A DNA stretch of 7,616 bases from the NCBI GenBank assembly GCA_035502515.1, contig DATJUH010000260.1, positions 1 through 7,616 on the forward strand. Reading direction: 5' to 3'. The position numbers and the translations under genes were made by a program. Positions 1 through 5,957 of the stretch are shown piece by piece. This stretch comes from Fen-671 sp035502515 (GTDB lineage Bacteria > Actinomycetota > Acidimicrobiia > Acidimicrobiales > Palsa-688). The first letter of the stretch is position 1; each line of letters opens with the position of its first letter. Under the pieces are notes generated by a model. The model was not told where the DNA came from. It was given only the letters and a program-made list of their open reading frames with translations, and did no database searches.

Positions 1-1
1 G

Positions 2-2176
2 TTGCTCCTGCTCGTTATGGCTGTCGTGGACAGGCGCCTTCGGCGTGTCCCGATAGTGCGGGTATCGGTCCAGCTCGGTGTCTACATCGGCGTGTGCACG
101 GCGGGGGCACTGGTGGCTATTTCCCTTGTCTGGGTGAACACCTGGGGGATCGCCCTCTTCATGGCCATCGCGGTGGCGACCAACTTTGCCTACCGGGCCA
201 CCGTTACTTCCGGCCAGCGCTACGCCAACCTCGAGAAGCTGTACGACTTCACCCGCCACGTGAGCTGCCTCACGGAGGGCCGCGAAGTTATGGCCAGAGT
301 GCTCGAGGAGTCACGGGCATTGCTTTCGGCCGGCCGGGCCGAGCTCGTGGTCCCCCTGGAACAACCGCTCGACCGCCTCGCTCTGCGGTGCACCCTGGAT
401 GGGGACGGAGAGCCCCGTTTCACTGAAGGCGTGCCCCTTTCTCAGCTCGACGTGCTGGCCGGGGAGCGGGGGGCGCTGCTGGTGACGGCCCGCTCGGAGG
501 AGCCAGTGGTGGCCGGCGCCATGAAAGAACGGGGCCTCAACGAGGCCTTGATCGCCCCTCTCCAGCGGGAGGAGCAGGGTGCCGGCTACCTCCTGGTGGC
601 GGACCGGCCTTTCCAGCACGAGGGTTTCAAGCCGGCCGACCTGCGCTTCTTCGAGACCCTGGCCGCCAATGCGGGAGTGGCCCTGCGTAGCAGCGAACTG
701 CTGGAGCAACTGCGGCGCGAAGCAGCTGTCCGTCAGCACCAGGCCTATCACGACACGTTGACGGGGCTGCCAAACCGGATGATGTTCACGGAGCGGTTGG
801 CGGAAGCCCTGGCCGGCGGGGCACCGGGCAAGGTGGCGACGATGTTCATCGACCTGGATGGGTTCAAGGAGGTGAACGACACTCTCGGGCACGTTACGGG
901 AGATGCGTTCCTGCGAGAAGTGGCGCACCGGCTGGCCCCTTTCGCCAGCCGCGACAACCTGGTGGCCCGGCTCGGGGGGGACGAGTTCGCAGTTCTGTTG
1001 GCGGGGGCGCAGGACGACCTCGACGTCGAAACGACGGCCGACCAGCTGCTGGCCGGCGTAACGAGGCCGTTGGCGGTCGAAGGTCTGTTGCTCGACGTCA
1101 GGGCCAGCATTGGTGTGGCCATAGCGCCGGGCCACGGGCGCCACCGCGATGCCACCAAGCTCATGCGCCACGCAGACGTGGCTATGTACTTGGCCAAAGC
1201 GTCTGGAGGCGGCGTGCGCTTCTACGACCCGGCCGAAGACCACTCGACCCTGCGCCGGCTGACGCTGGCCACGGAGTTGCGCCGGGCGATCGAACAGGAG
1301 GCGCTGGAGGTCTGGTACCAACCGGTGGTGAAGCTCAGTACAGGTGAGGTGCTCGGCTGCGAGGCGCTGCTGCGCTGGAGCCACGACCAGTTCGGGCCGA
1401 TAGCTCCGGTCGAGTTCATCCCGGTAGCCGAGAGCGCGGGGCTGATCGACCCCCTGACCTGGTGGGTGCTCGACCAGGCCTTGAGCCAGCTGGCGTCGTG
1501 GCGGGAGTTGCTGCCGCGGCTGAGCGTGGCGGTCAACCTCTCCGCTCGCAGCCTGACCAGTCCCAAGGTGGCCGACCGGGTCGAGAGGTCGCTGACGCGT
1601 TCGGGGCTCAATGCCGGGGCCCTCACGCTGGAACTGACCGAGTCGTCGATGATGGCCGACCCGGACGTTTCGCAACGGGCCATGCACAACTTGCGAGAGC
1701 TGGGCGTCAACTTATCGATCGACGACTACGGCACGGGTTTCTCCTCGCTCAGCCGGCTGAAAGACCTGCCGTTCAAGGAGCTGAAGATCGACCGTTCTTT
1801 TGTCAAGGAAATGATCCACGACAAAGGAGACGAGGCCATCGTCCGTTCTACCATCGAGCTGGCCCGCAACCTGGGCCGGACGGTGACGGCCGAGGGCGTG
1901 GAGGACAAAGAGACCCTCGACCAGTTGGCCACCCTCGGTTGTCACGCGGCTCAGGGCTACTATCTGGCCCGGCCGTTGCCGGCGGCGGAGTGTGAAGCGT
2001 GGATGGCAGATTTCCGGTGGCCGAGTACGATCTCCACCTTGCGTGCCTCCACCTTGGGTGCCTCCACCCTCGGTGCCTCCACCGCTGGTGCCTCCACCGC
2101 TGGTGCCGGCGCCGGAGGGCGCCACCGGGGCCGGGCGCCGGTACCGGAGTTGGCCGTCCGCCATGAGATTGCCTGA
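2..2176 (+). CDS. Membrane GAF-GGDEF-EAL cyclic-di-GMP protein, 5' partial
   Basis: This is a bifunctional cyclic-di-GMP turnover protein: the GGDEF domain makes c-di-GMP from two GTP and the EAL domain hydrolyses it to pGpG. The frame is open to the window edge and begins inside a hydrophobic segment, so the true start and probably more membrane helices lie upstream. Visible domains are hydrophobic helices at about residues 1-9, 23-45 and 47-66, a GAF-like sensor at about 75-235, GGDEF at about 250-410 (DTLTGLPNR at 251, metal-binding FIDLDGFK, intact GGDEF at 325-329) and EAL at about 425-670. The EAL domain keeps EALLRW (454), VNLSARS, LELTES, IDDYGTG, LKIDRSF, AEGVED and AAQGYYLARP, so phosphodiesterase activity is expected. 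The RxxD inhibitory site upstream of GGDEF reads SRDN, so product inhibition at that site is probably absent. A low-complexity GAST(L/A) tail follows the EAL domain. Which activity dominates cannot be told from sequence. Confidence 0.93.
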   Translation: MLLLVMAVVDRRLRRVPIVRVSVQLGVYIGVCTAGALVAISLVWVNTWGIALFMAIAVATNFAYRATVTSGQRYANLEKLYDFTRHVSCLTEGREVMARVLEESRALLSAGRAELVVPLEQPLDRLALRCTLDGDGEPRFTEGVPLSQLDVLAGERGALLVTARSEEPVVAGAMKERGLNEALIAPLQREEQGAGYLLVADRPFQHEGFKPADLRFFETLAANAGVALRSSELLEQLRREAAVRQHQAYHDTLTGLPNRMMFTERLAEALAGGAPGKVATMFIDLDGFKEVNDTLGHVTGDAFLREVAHRLAPFASRDNLVARLGGDEFAVLLAGAQDDLDVETTADQLLAGVTRPLAVEGLLLDVRASIGVAIAPGHGRHRDATKLMRHADVAMYLAKASGGGVRFYDPAEDHSTLRRLTLATELRRAIEQEALEVWYQPVVKLSTGEVLGCEALLRWSHDQFGPIAPVEFIPVAESAGLIDPLTWWVLDQALSQLASWRELLPRLSVAVNLSARSLTSPKVADRVERSLTRSGLNAGALTLELTESSMMADPDVSQRAMHNLRELGVNLSIDDYGTGFSSLSRLKDLPFKELKIDRSFVKEMIHDKGDEAIVRSTIELARNLGRTVTAEGVEDKETLDQLATLGCHAAQGYYLARPLPAAECEAWMADFRWPSTISTLRASTLGASTLGASTAGASTAGAGAGGRHRGRAPVPELAVRHEIA
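2042..2116 (+). repeat. 15-bp in-frame tandem repeat in the C-terminal tail
   Basis: About four and a half copies of a 15-bp unit, consensus GGTGCCTCCACCNNN, lie end to end inside the 3' end of the GGDEF-EAL gene. The last unit decays to GGTGCCGGCGCCGGA. The unit is five codons long, so the protein carries repeated GAST(L/A) pentapeptides after the EAL domain. The length in codons allows copy-number change without frameshift. The tail is not part of the catalytic fold and probably forms a flexible extension. Confidence 0.85.
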
Positions 2177-2264
2177 ACTCCGCACCCGGGCCACGCCTGC
2201 CGGCGGTGGCGCGCGCCCCCGCGGCGGCTGATCGCTGTCCCAGGAGTTTCCCAGCCTAGGCTCA

Positions 2265-2282
2265 GGCGGTATTGAGACCGCC
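2265..2282 (+). terminator. Weak hairpin after the GGDEF-EAL gene
   Basis: GGCGGT, a 6-nt loop ATTGAG, then ACCGCC form a small stem-loop about 90 bp after the stop codon. A perfect 10-bp palindrome AGCCTAGGCT lies just upstream at 2253-2262. There is no T tract, so a terminator role is only possible. The rest of the 265-bp gap to the next gene shows no clear promoter or gene. Confidence 0.25.
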
Positions 2283-2430
2283 CGGGCAGCATGGGGAGGG
2301 CAACAGGGAGGCGCGTGCGCCCATCGGAAGTGGCTAGCTCGGGTAGAAGCCAGCTGACCCGGGCCGCGGCCACGAGACGGCGTCACCCGAGACGGTTGAG
2401 CGACGTGGTTGAACGAGGCTGTACCGGAAC

Positions 2431-2437
2431 AAGGAGG
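2431..2437 (+). promoter_or_regulatory. Ribosome binding site that sets the YceI start
   Basis: AAGGAGG lies 4 nt before the ATG at 2442. It favours this ATG over the in-frame TTG at 2409, which has no comparable upstream site. Confidence 0.8.
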
Positions 2438-2441
2438 CAAA

Positions 2442-3278
2442 ATGCCTGAAGGCAGGGGCCAGCACAGGCTGCGGAATTGGATCATCGCGGGCATCGTCGT
2501 CGTGGTGGTCCTGGCGGTCGGGGGCCCCTTCGTCTACATCCACTTCATCGAAGGACCGGCGCCGGCGAAGCTCACGTTGCCGGGCGACGAGACCAGCACC
2601 ACCAGTGGCTCGACGGCGGGGACGGCCACAAAGGGCAGTGCGGAGCAGGTAAACGGGACCTGGAACGTCGGGGCGGGATCGATTGTCGGTTACCGCGTCG
2701 GCGAAGTGTTGATCGGCCAGAACTCGACCGCAGTCGGACGGACCGAGAAAGTGTGGGGTTCTTTGACCATAGGAGGTGAGGCGGTCACCAAAGGGAGTTT
2801 CACCGTCAATATGTCGAGCGTGACGAGCGACCAGAGCGAGCGCAACGCGCAGTTCGATGGGCGCATCATGGACGTAAGCACGTACCCGACGGCGCAGTTT
2901 GTGGTCACAAAGCCGATTTCTCTCGGCGCCGGGTTGGAGCCGGGGACGGTAAAGCATTACCCGGCGACGGGCCGGCTTACCATGCACGGGGTTACGAAGC
3001 CGATTAGCTTCAATGTTTCCATGGAACTCGAGGGCAATGGCGCTTATGTGCTCGCCGAAGTACCCATCGTGTTCGCCGACTGGGATATTTCCAACCCCAG
3101 CGTGGGCGGGTTCGTGACGACCCAAAATTCGGGGACGCTCGAGGTTTTGCTCCATTTGGTCCGGGGCGCCGGCAACCCGGCGTCGACCGGGGCGACTCAA
3201 TCGAATGGTGGTTCGTTCGGCGGGCCAGTCACCGTCCCGAGCACCACGGTCCCGCCACTGACAGTGCCGCGGACGTGA
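2442..3278 (+). CDS. Membrane-anchored YceI-family protein
   Basis: This 278-residue protein has a basic N-terminus (RGQHRLRN), one hydrophobic helix at about 14-36, a Thr/Ser-rich linker, and a YceI domain at about 71-240 outside the membrane. Family hallmarks are NGTWNVGAGS at the domain start, SERNAQFDGRIMDVSTYPTAQF-like sequence around 132-153, and GRLTMHGVTKPISFNV at 177-192. YceI proteins fold as a lipocalin-like barrel that binds isoprenoid or other amphiphilic molecules; the ligand here is unknown. The C-terminus is a disordered Pro/Thr tail (PSTTVPPLTVPRT). Instead of the cleavable signal common in proteobacterial YceI, the N-terminal helix lacks an obvious cleavage site and probably acts as an anchor. 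The next gene is on the same strand 65 bp downstream, but no functional link is evident. Confidence 0.9.
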   Translation: MPEGRGQHRLRNWIIAGIVVVVVLAVGGPFVYIHFIEGPAPAKLTLPGDETSTTSGSTAGTATKGSAEQVNGTWNVGAGSIVGYRVGEVLIGQNSTAVGRTEKVWGSLTIGGEAVTKGSFTVNMSSVTSDQSERNAQFDGRIMDVSTYPTAQFVVTKPISLGAGLEPGTVKHYPATGRLTMHGVTKPISFNVSMELEGNGAYVLAEVPIVFADWDISNPSVGGFVTTQNSGTLEVLLHLVRGAGNPASTGATQSNGGSFGGPVTVPSTTVPPLTVPRT

Positions 3279-3301
3279 GCACACGGGGGGTGGATTAGGC
3301 C

Positions 3302-3334
3302 ATTTTTTCGTCGTCTTCTTCCTCTTCGCCTTCT
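3302..3334 (+). other. Pyrimidine-rich tract before the acyl-CoA dehydrogenase-like gene
   Basis: The plus strand carries an almost pure pyrimidine run that starts with six T residues and continues as TCG/TCT/TTC codons. No strong hairpin precedes the T run, so it is not a standard terminator. Read in the frame of the downstream gene it would encode Ile-Phe followed by a run of serines. The frame is open back to a TAG at 3296. Confidence 0.6.
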
Positions 3335-3343
3335 GCGCCGGCG

Positions 3344-4375
3344 GTGACTCTCCGTGACGACGTGGCGGAGACGGTAAAGGAGCTCAGTTCACTCTTCTTC
3401 ACGGACGCGGCGGCCGTCGACGCGGCGGAAATCGTGCCGGCGTCACACGTAGACGCCCTGGCGTCCGCCGGCATGTACGGCATCTTCGCCCCTGTCTCAC
3501 ACGGCGGCCTCGGGCTCGGGTACGAAGAGGCGTGCGTCGTCGTAGAGGAGCTGGCTTCGTCGTGCCTGGCGTCTACGTTCGTCTGGGCTCAGCACTTTCG
3601 TTTTCTCGGCGCCATGGTGGACCCGACGGCGCCTTCTGCGCTGCGCCAGGCCTGGCTGGGGCCGGCCGTGCGGGGAGAGGTAAAGGCCGGCGTGGCCCTC
3701 TCAGGGCTGTTGCCGGGGCCGCCGAGGCTGACAGCCCGGCCCGTGGGTGATGGGTGGGTGCTCGACGGGGAAGCACCGTGGGTCAGCGGTTGGGGGGTGG
3801 TCGACATCGTGTTCGTGGTAGCCCGGGGCCCGGACGAGACCGTGGTCTCGCTCCTGGTCGACGCCCGGCCGCAGGACCGTCTCACCGTTGAACGGTTACG
3901 CCTTTCAGCGGCAAACGCCAGCGCCACGGTCCGGCTCGGGTTCGACGACGTACTGGTGGCGGCGGACCGCCTGGTGTCGGTGCAGCCTTATCAGGCCCCG
4001 AACGTACGTTCGGAGCGGTTACGATTGAACGGGTCGTTCGCCCTCGGCGTGGCCAGGAGGTGCTGCAGCCTGCTGGGCCCATCGCCGCTCGACGAGGAGC
4101 TGCGCCGGCGGCGGGCCGAGCTCGACGGCGCCGCCGAGGAAGACATGCAAGTGGCCCGGGCGAGGGCCGGTGAGTTAGCCGTCCGGGCCGCACACGCGTT
4201 CGCCGTGCACCGGGGGGCGAGGTCGGCCATTGCCGGCGACGTAGCGGAGCGCCTTACCCGGGAGGCCGCCTTTCTTTTGGTGTTCGGGAGCCGGGCGGGG
4301 ATAAAGGATGCCCTGCTGCGTTCCTTCGGAGCCGTCGACCCCGCCAGAGCGACAACGGGCCCCAGCGCGGGGTAG
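3344..4375 (+). CDS. Acyl-CoA dehydrogenase-fold flavoprotein, divergent
   Basis: This 343-residue protein has the acyl-CoA dehydrogenase layout: an N-terminal helical domain at about 1-115 (ASAGMYGIFAPVSHGGLGLGYEEACVVVEEL is typical, residues 40-70), a central beta domain at about 116-210 (DGWVLDGEAPWVSGWG at 136-151 and LGFDDVLVAADRL at 198-210), and a helical C-terminal domain at about 225-330. The family uses FAD to desaturate acyl-CoA thioesters or, in related branches, to carry out monooxygenation with reduced flavin. It is shorter than the usual 380 or so residues. I cannot find the C-terminal region that normally carries the catalytic Glu; the end reads LLVFGSRAGIKDALLRSFG. The substrate and even dehydrogenase chemistry are therefore unproven. 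GTG at 3344 is the first standard start and lacks a clear ribosome binding site. An ATT start at 3302 after GGGGGGTGGA, adding a Ser-rich leader, is possible. Confidence 0.8.
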   Translation: MTLRDDVAETVKELSSLFFTDAAAVDAAEIVPASHVDALASAGMYGIFAPVSHGGLGLGYEEACVVVEELASSCLASTFVWAQHFRFLGAMVDPTAPSALRQAWLGPAVRGEVKAGVALSGLLPGPPRLTARPVGDGWVLDGEAPWVSGWGVVDIVFVVARGPDETVVSLLVDARPQDRLTVERLRLSAANASATVRLGFDDVLVAADRLVSVQPYQAPNVRSERLRLNGSFALGVARRCCSLLGPSPLDEELRRRRAELDGAAEEDMQVARARAGELAVRAAHAFAVHRGARSAIAGDVAERLTREAAFLLVFGSRAGIKDALLRSFGAVDPARATTGPSAG

Positions 4376-4387
4376 GGGGTCGGCGAT

Positions 4388-4459
4388 GGCTTGGCCTGCT
4401 TGGCCGGCTTGGCCGGCTTGGTCGGCCTGGGGGGCTTGGGCGGCTTGAGCGGCTTGAGT
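4388..4459 (+). repeat. Eight 9-bp tandem repeats, consensus GGCTTGGCC
   Basis: Eight contiguous 9-bp units begin 12 bp after the stop of the acyl-CoA dehydrogenase-like gene. In order they are GGCTTGGCC, TGCTTGGCC, GGCTTGGCC, GGCTTGGTC, GGCCTGGGG, GGCTTGGGC, GGCTTGAGC and GGCTTGAGT. The first units are nearly identical and the later ones drift. The unit is three codons in every frame; read in reverse it gives Lys-Pro-Ala or Ala-Gln-Ala type peptides. I found no credible gene containing it. Confidence 0.85.
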
Positions 4460-4643
4460 CCCGGAGCCCGCGTTCTGGGTGCCACGACCGTCTTTGGGTG
4501 TCAAAACCTAACTGCAACAACGGCTCCGGTACCCAGTCTGTTCGCCGGGTTGGACCGACGGCCCAGGCCGGCTATGCCGGCCGGGGAGGTTGGCGGGATC
4601 GGGGGTTTCCAGGTCGAGCCCCTTGTCCGTAGGTAGCTGACGT

Positions 4644-4670
4644 TGATCGCCCGCGTCCAGCGGGCGATCA
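4644..4670. terminator. Perfect 11-bp hairpin, possible terminator
   Basis: TGATCGCCCGC, a 5-nt loop GTCCA, then GCGGGCGATCA form a perfect stem. There is no T tract on either side, so intrinsic termination of the U-tract type is not shown, although high-GC actinobacteria often have such hairpins. It sits 59 bp left of the dif-like site and 268 bp after the nearest upstream stop codon. Confidence 0.5.
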
Positions 4671-4729
4671 GGCGCCAGCGCGGGTAGGAGCTGGGACGGC
4701 GCACCTGACCCTGATCAGCAAACTTCTCA

Positions 4730-4757
4730 ACTTTACATAACGGGCATTATCGGCGTT
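4730..4757 (-). other. dif: dif-like XerC/XerD recombination site
   Basis: Read on the minus strand, this 28-bp site divides into an 11-bp left arm AACGCCGATAA, a 6-bp centre TGCCCG and an 11-bp right arm TTATGTAAAGT. This is the 11-6-11 layout of dif. The right arm closely matches known XerD-binding arms (E. coli TTATGTTAAAT, B. subtilis TTATGTAAACT, as I recall them). The left arm carries the CCGATAA seen in actinobacterial dif sites. The inner ATAA/TTAT dyad is intact. XerC and XerD act at dif to resolve chromosome dimers at the terminus during division. The centre is more GC-rich than in E. coli. The site could instead belong to an element that exploits Xer recombinases, but no such gene is in the window. 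Confidence 0.72.
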
Positions 4758-4767
4758 ACTGAGGGTG

Positions 4768-4800
4768 GGACCGCCGACTGCGGCGCGACGGCGGCGGTCC
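4768..4800. repeat. 9-bp inverted repeat right of the dif-like site
   Basis: GGACCGCCG at 4768-4776 pairs perfectly with CGGCGGTCC at 4792-4800 across a 15-nt loop. It starts 10 bp from the dif-like site. It could be a terminator-type hairpin or accessory structure; GC-rich sequence makes such repeats common. Confidence 0.45.
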
Positions 4801-4908
4801 TGGCGCCCGGGGCTCGTCCGTTTATTTCCGCATCTACGGGGCCCGAGCAGGCGGCCTTCGACGGTTCCTGGACGCTGACGGACTTCCGGCTCGCCCTGCC
4901 CGCGACTC

Positions 4909-4947
4909 GTGCGCGCTGGATGCTCTTATCCTTAGCCTGGCGCGCAC
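4909..4947. repeat. 7-bp inverted repeat with long loop
   Basis: GTGCGCG at 4909-4915 is matched by CGCGCAC at 4941-4947 across a 25-nt, relatively AT-rich loop. It is short enough to be chance in GC-rich DNA. No function is assigned. Confidence 0.25.
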
Positions 4948-5067
4948 AAGCCCGAGGCCCAGAGCCGAGGACAATGCTCATCCTGGGGGGTGGCCCGCCC
5001 GCGGAGCGCTGAAGGAGGAGACTCAGTTACTCAGGGTTCGGGTCGCCCGAGCCGGTACGCCAGGTGA

Positions 5068-5086
5068 TTTCGTCACAGTGACGAAA
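5068..5086. promoter_or_regulatory. 19-bp perfect palindrome, copy 1
   Basis: TTTCGTCACAGTGACGAAA is a perfect 9+1+9 inverted repeat. It lies 67 bp beyond the stop codon of the minus-strand LprI-like gene, where it could form a hairpin with a minimal loop. An identical copy is 760 bp to the right. A repeated perfect palindrome of this size is typical of a dimeric protein-binding site; the protein is unknown. Confidence 0.6.
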
Positions 5087-5152
5087 GGCGGGCAGGTACC
5101 CGGTGGCCGGGACGGGACCACTCCATGGACGATTTTCGGACGACCTCTCGCC

Positions 5153-5626
5153 TCACGGGAAAGCCGGCGCCTTCGGGCCCAGCCCCTGAGTGAGTACGCC
5201 ATAAAAGGCCTTCAGGGCGAGACGCCGGGAGACATCGTCGGCGGCCAGGCAATCGGCGTAGGCGACGGGTTGTTCGGACCCCCCCTGGTACGCATCGGAC
5301 TGGCTCTTACAGTCGGCACTTCTGTAGGCGAGCCAACTCCTCTGGGCGGCAGCGAAGTCCCGGCGGGCCGAATCGGTGTCCAGCCGCTGGAAGACCAGCT
5401 GGGCGTCGCTCGTTAGTTGCTTGTCGCCGGCGAGCACGCGGCGCTCGGCGCAACCCTCCTGCCCGATGGTTGTGTTCGGGTTGCATGGGAGCACAGGAGA
5501 AAAGCGCTCGGTTATGGCGGGCAGTGCGGGGGTGGCTACTGCTGCGTGAGCCTCAGCGGTAGGTAGAGCAAGAAGGAGCGAGAGGAAGGCGAGGGCACCG
5601 ACGGCAATGGGTTTGCACCTGGGCAT
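5153..5626 (-). CDS. Secreted LprI-like (DUF1311) protein
   Basis: This 157-residue protein has a classical signal peptide (basic MPRCKP, hydrophobic core to about 21, cleavage likely after AEAHA near 28), so it is exported. The mature part resembles the LprI N-terminal/DUF1311 family: Cys48 in LPCNPNT, Cys59 in GQEGCAERR, then AQRSWLAYRSADCKS (94-108, Cys106), YQGGS and YADCLA (Cys126). The QxxWxxYRxxxC pattern is the family signature, and the four cysteines could form two disulfides. M. tuberculosis LprI is a lysozyme inhibitor, but most family members are uncharacterised, so that activity is only a possibility. The Cys at position 4 is too early to be a lipobox, so this is probably not a lipoprotein. 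The start is chosen because it places the signal peptide correctly; no strong ribosome binding site precedes it. Identical palindromes lie on both sides of the gene. Confidence 0.82.
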   Translation of the reverse strand: MPRCKPIAVGALAFLSLLLALPTAEAHAAVATPALPAITERFSPVLPCNPNTTIGQEGCAERRVLAGDKQLTSDAQLVFQRLDTDSARRDFAAAQRSWLAYRSADCKSQSDAYQGGSEQPVAYADCLAADDVSRRLALKAFYGVLTQGLGPKAPAFP

Positions 5627-5827
5627 AAAGCTATTTTCTCAAGGCGGCTGCGCCCGCCGGTATCGGCACGCCTACCCGGGTTGTGCCGGCGGGTTACCTC
5701 GTCCCGCCAGGGATGTGAGAGAGCAACCAGGATCCCGCCGAACCCCGCTCTCCCCTAGGTCGTCGCCGGCTGGGGGCCGGCCGGGCTCGAGGCCAGGCCG
5801 AGCGCGCCGGTCCGGTCTCGAGACTAC

Positions 5828-5846
5828 TTTCGTCACAGTGACGAAA
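5828..5846. promoter_or_regulatory. 19-bp perfect palindrome, copy 2
   Basis: This is a second identical TTTCGTCACAGTGACGAAA, with the same central A on the plus strand. It is 111 bp upstream of the PfpI-family start and 201 bp upstream of the LprI-like start, a position where an operator could act on either gene. Flanking bases differ from copy 1 beyond the palindrome except for minor A/G similarity on the right, so conservation is confined to the palindrome. Confidence 0.65.
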
Positions 5847-5944
5847 AGGTCGCCCTCCCTCCCCCGTCCTGAAACGGCCCCATCTGGCGGCGGCAAAAGG
5901 AGAGCGGCCTGGTTAGCATGAGCCGCGCAAGGCCCGGGACATAT

Positions 5945-5950
5945 AAGGAG
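5945..5950 (+). promoter_or_regulatory. Ribosome binding site for the PfpI-family gene
   Basis: AAGGAG lies 7 nt before the ATG at 5958, ideal spacing. It fixes the start and excludes the overlapping frame that begins at 5918. Confidence 0.85.
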
Positions 5951-5957
5951 ACCGAAG

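Larger units (their letters stand above)
4376..5152. other. Intergenic region of about 780 bp with structured sites and no convincing gene
   Basis: Short open frames exist on both strands but none has a recognisable domain or a convincing ribosome binding site. The region instead holds the 9-bp repeats, the hairpin at 4644-4670, the dif-like site at 4730-4757, the inverted repeats at 4768-4800 and 4909-4947, and the palindrome at 5068-5086. The stretch 4709-4760 is clearly richer in A and T than its surroundings. It lies between plus-strand genes on the left and the 3' end of a minus-strand gene on the right. Confidence 0.7.
5627..5957. other. Divergent intergenic region of 330 bp
   Basis: This stretch separates the minus-strand LprI-like gene from the plus-strand PfpI-family gene and should hold both promoters. 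I could not identify reliable -35/-10 boxes. It contains a 10-bp palindrome GTCTCGAGAC at 5815-5824 directly followed by palindrome copy 2 at 5828-5846. The short open frames crossing it on both strands show no domain. Confidence 0.6.

Noticed and set aside
311..1687. Long minus-strand open frame of 458 codons
   Set aside because: It is antisense to the well-supported GGDEF-EAL gene, is rich in Arg/Gln/His as expected of a shadow frame in GC-rich DNA, and shows no domain.
1712..2494. Minus-strand frame of 260 codons spanning the end of the GGDEF-EAL gene and the YceI start
   Set aside because: It is antisense to two supported genes and its Gly/Thr-rich part is the 15-bp repeat read in reverse.
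3991..4485. Minus-strand frame with a Lys/Pro/Ala-rich N-terminus resembling a histone-like tail
   Set aside because: Most of it is antisense to the acyl-CoA dehydrogenase-like gene. The Lys/Pro part is only the 9-bp repeat array read in reverse, and no ribosome binding site is evident.
4733..4981. Minus-strand frame of 82 codons over the dif-like site
   Set aside because: It has no recognisable domain and would overlap the recombination site and hairpins; it looks like chance open frame.
5031..5060. GGTTCGGGTCGCCC, superficially like a tRNA T-arm
   Set aside because: The T-loop consensus is not met, and no acceptor, D or anticodon arms could be paired around it.
5857..5864. CCCTCCCC, a match to the E. 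coli FtsK-orienting motif pointing toward the dif-like site
   Set aside because: One 8-bp match in GC-rich DNA is not significant, and actinobacterial FtsK-guiding motifs may differ.
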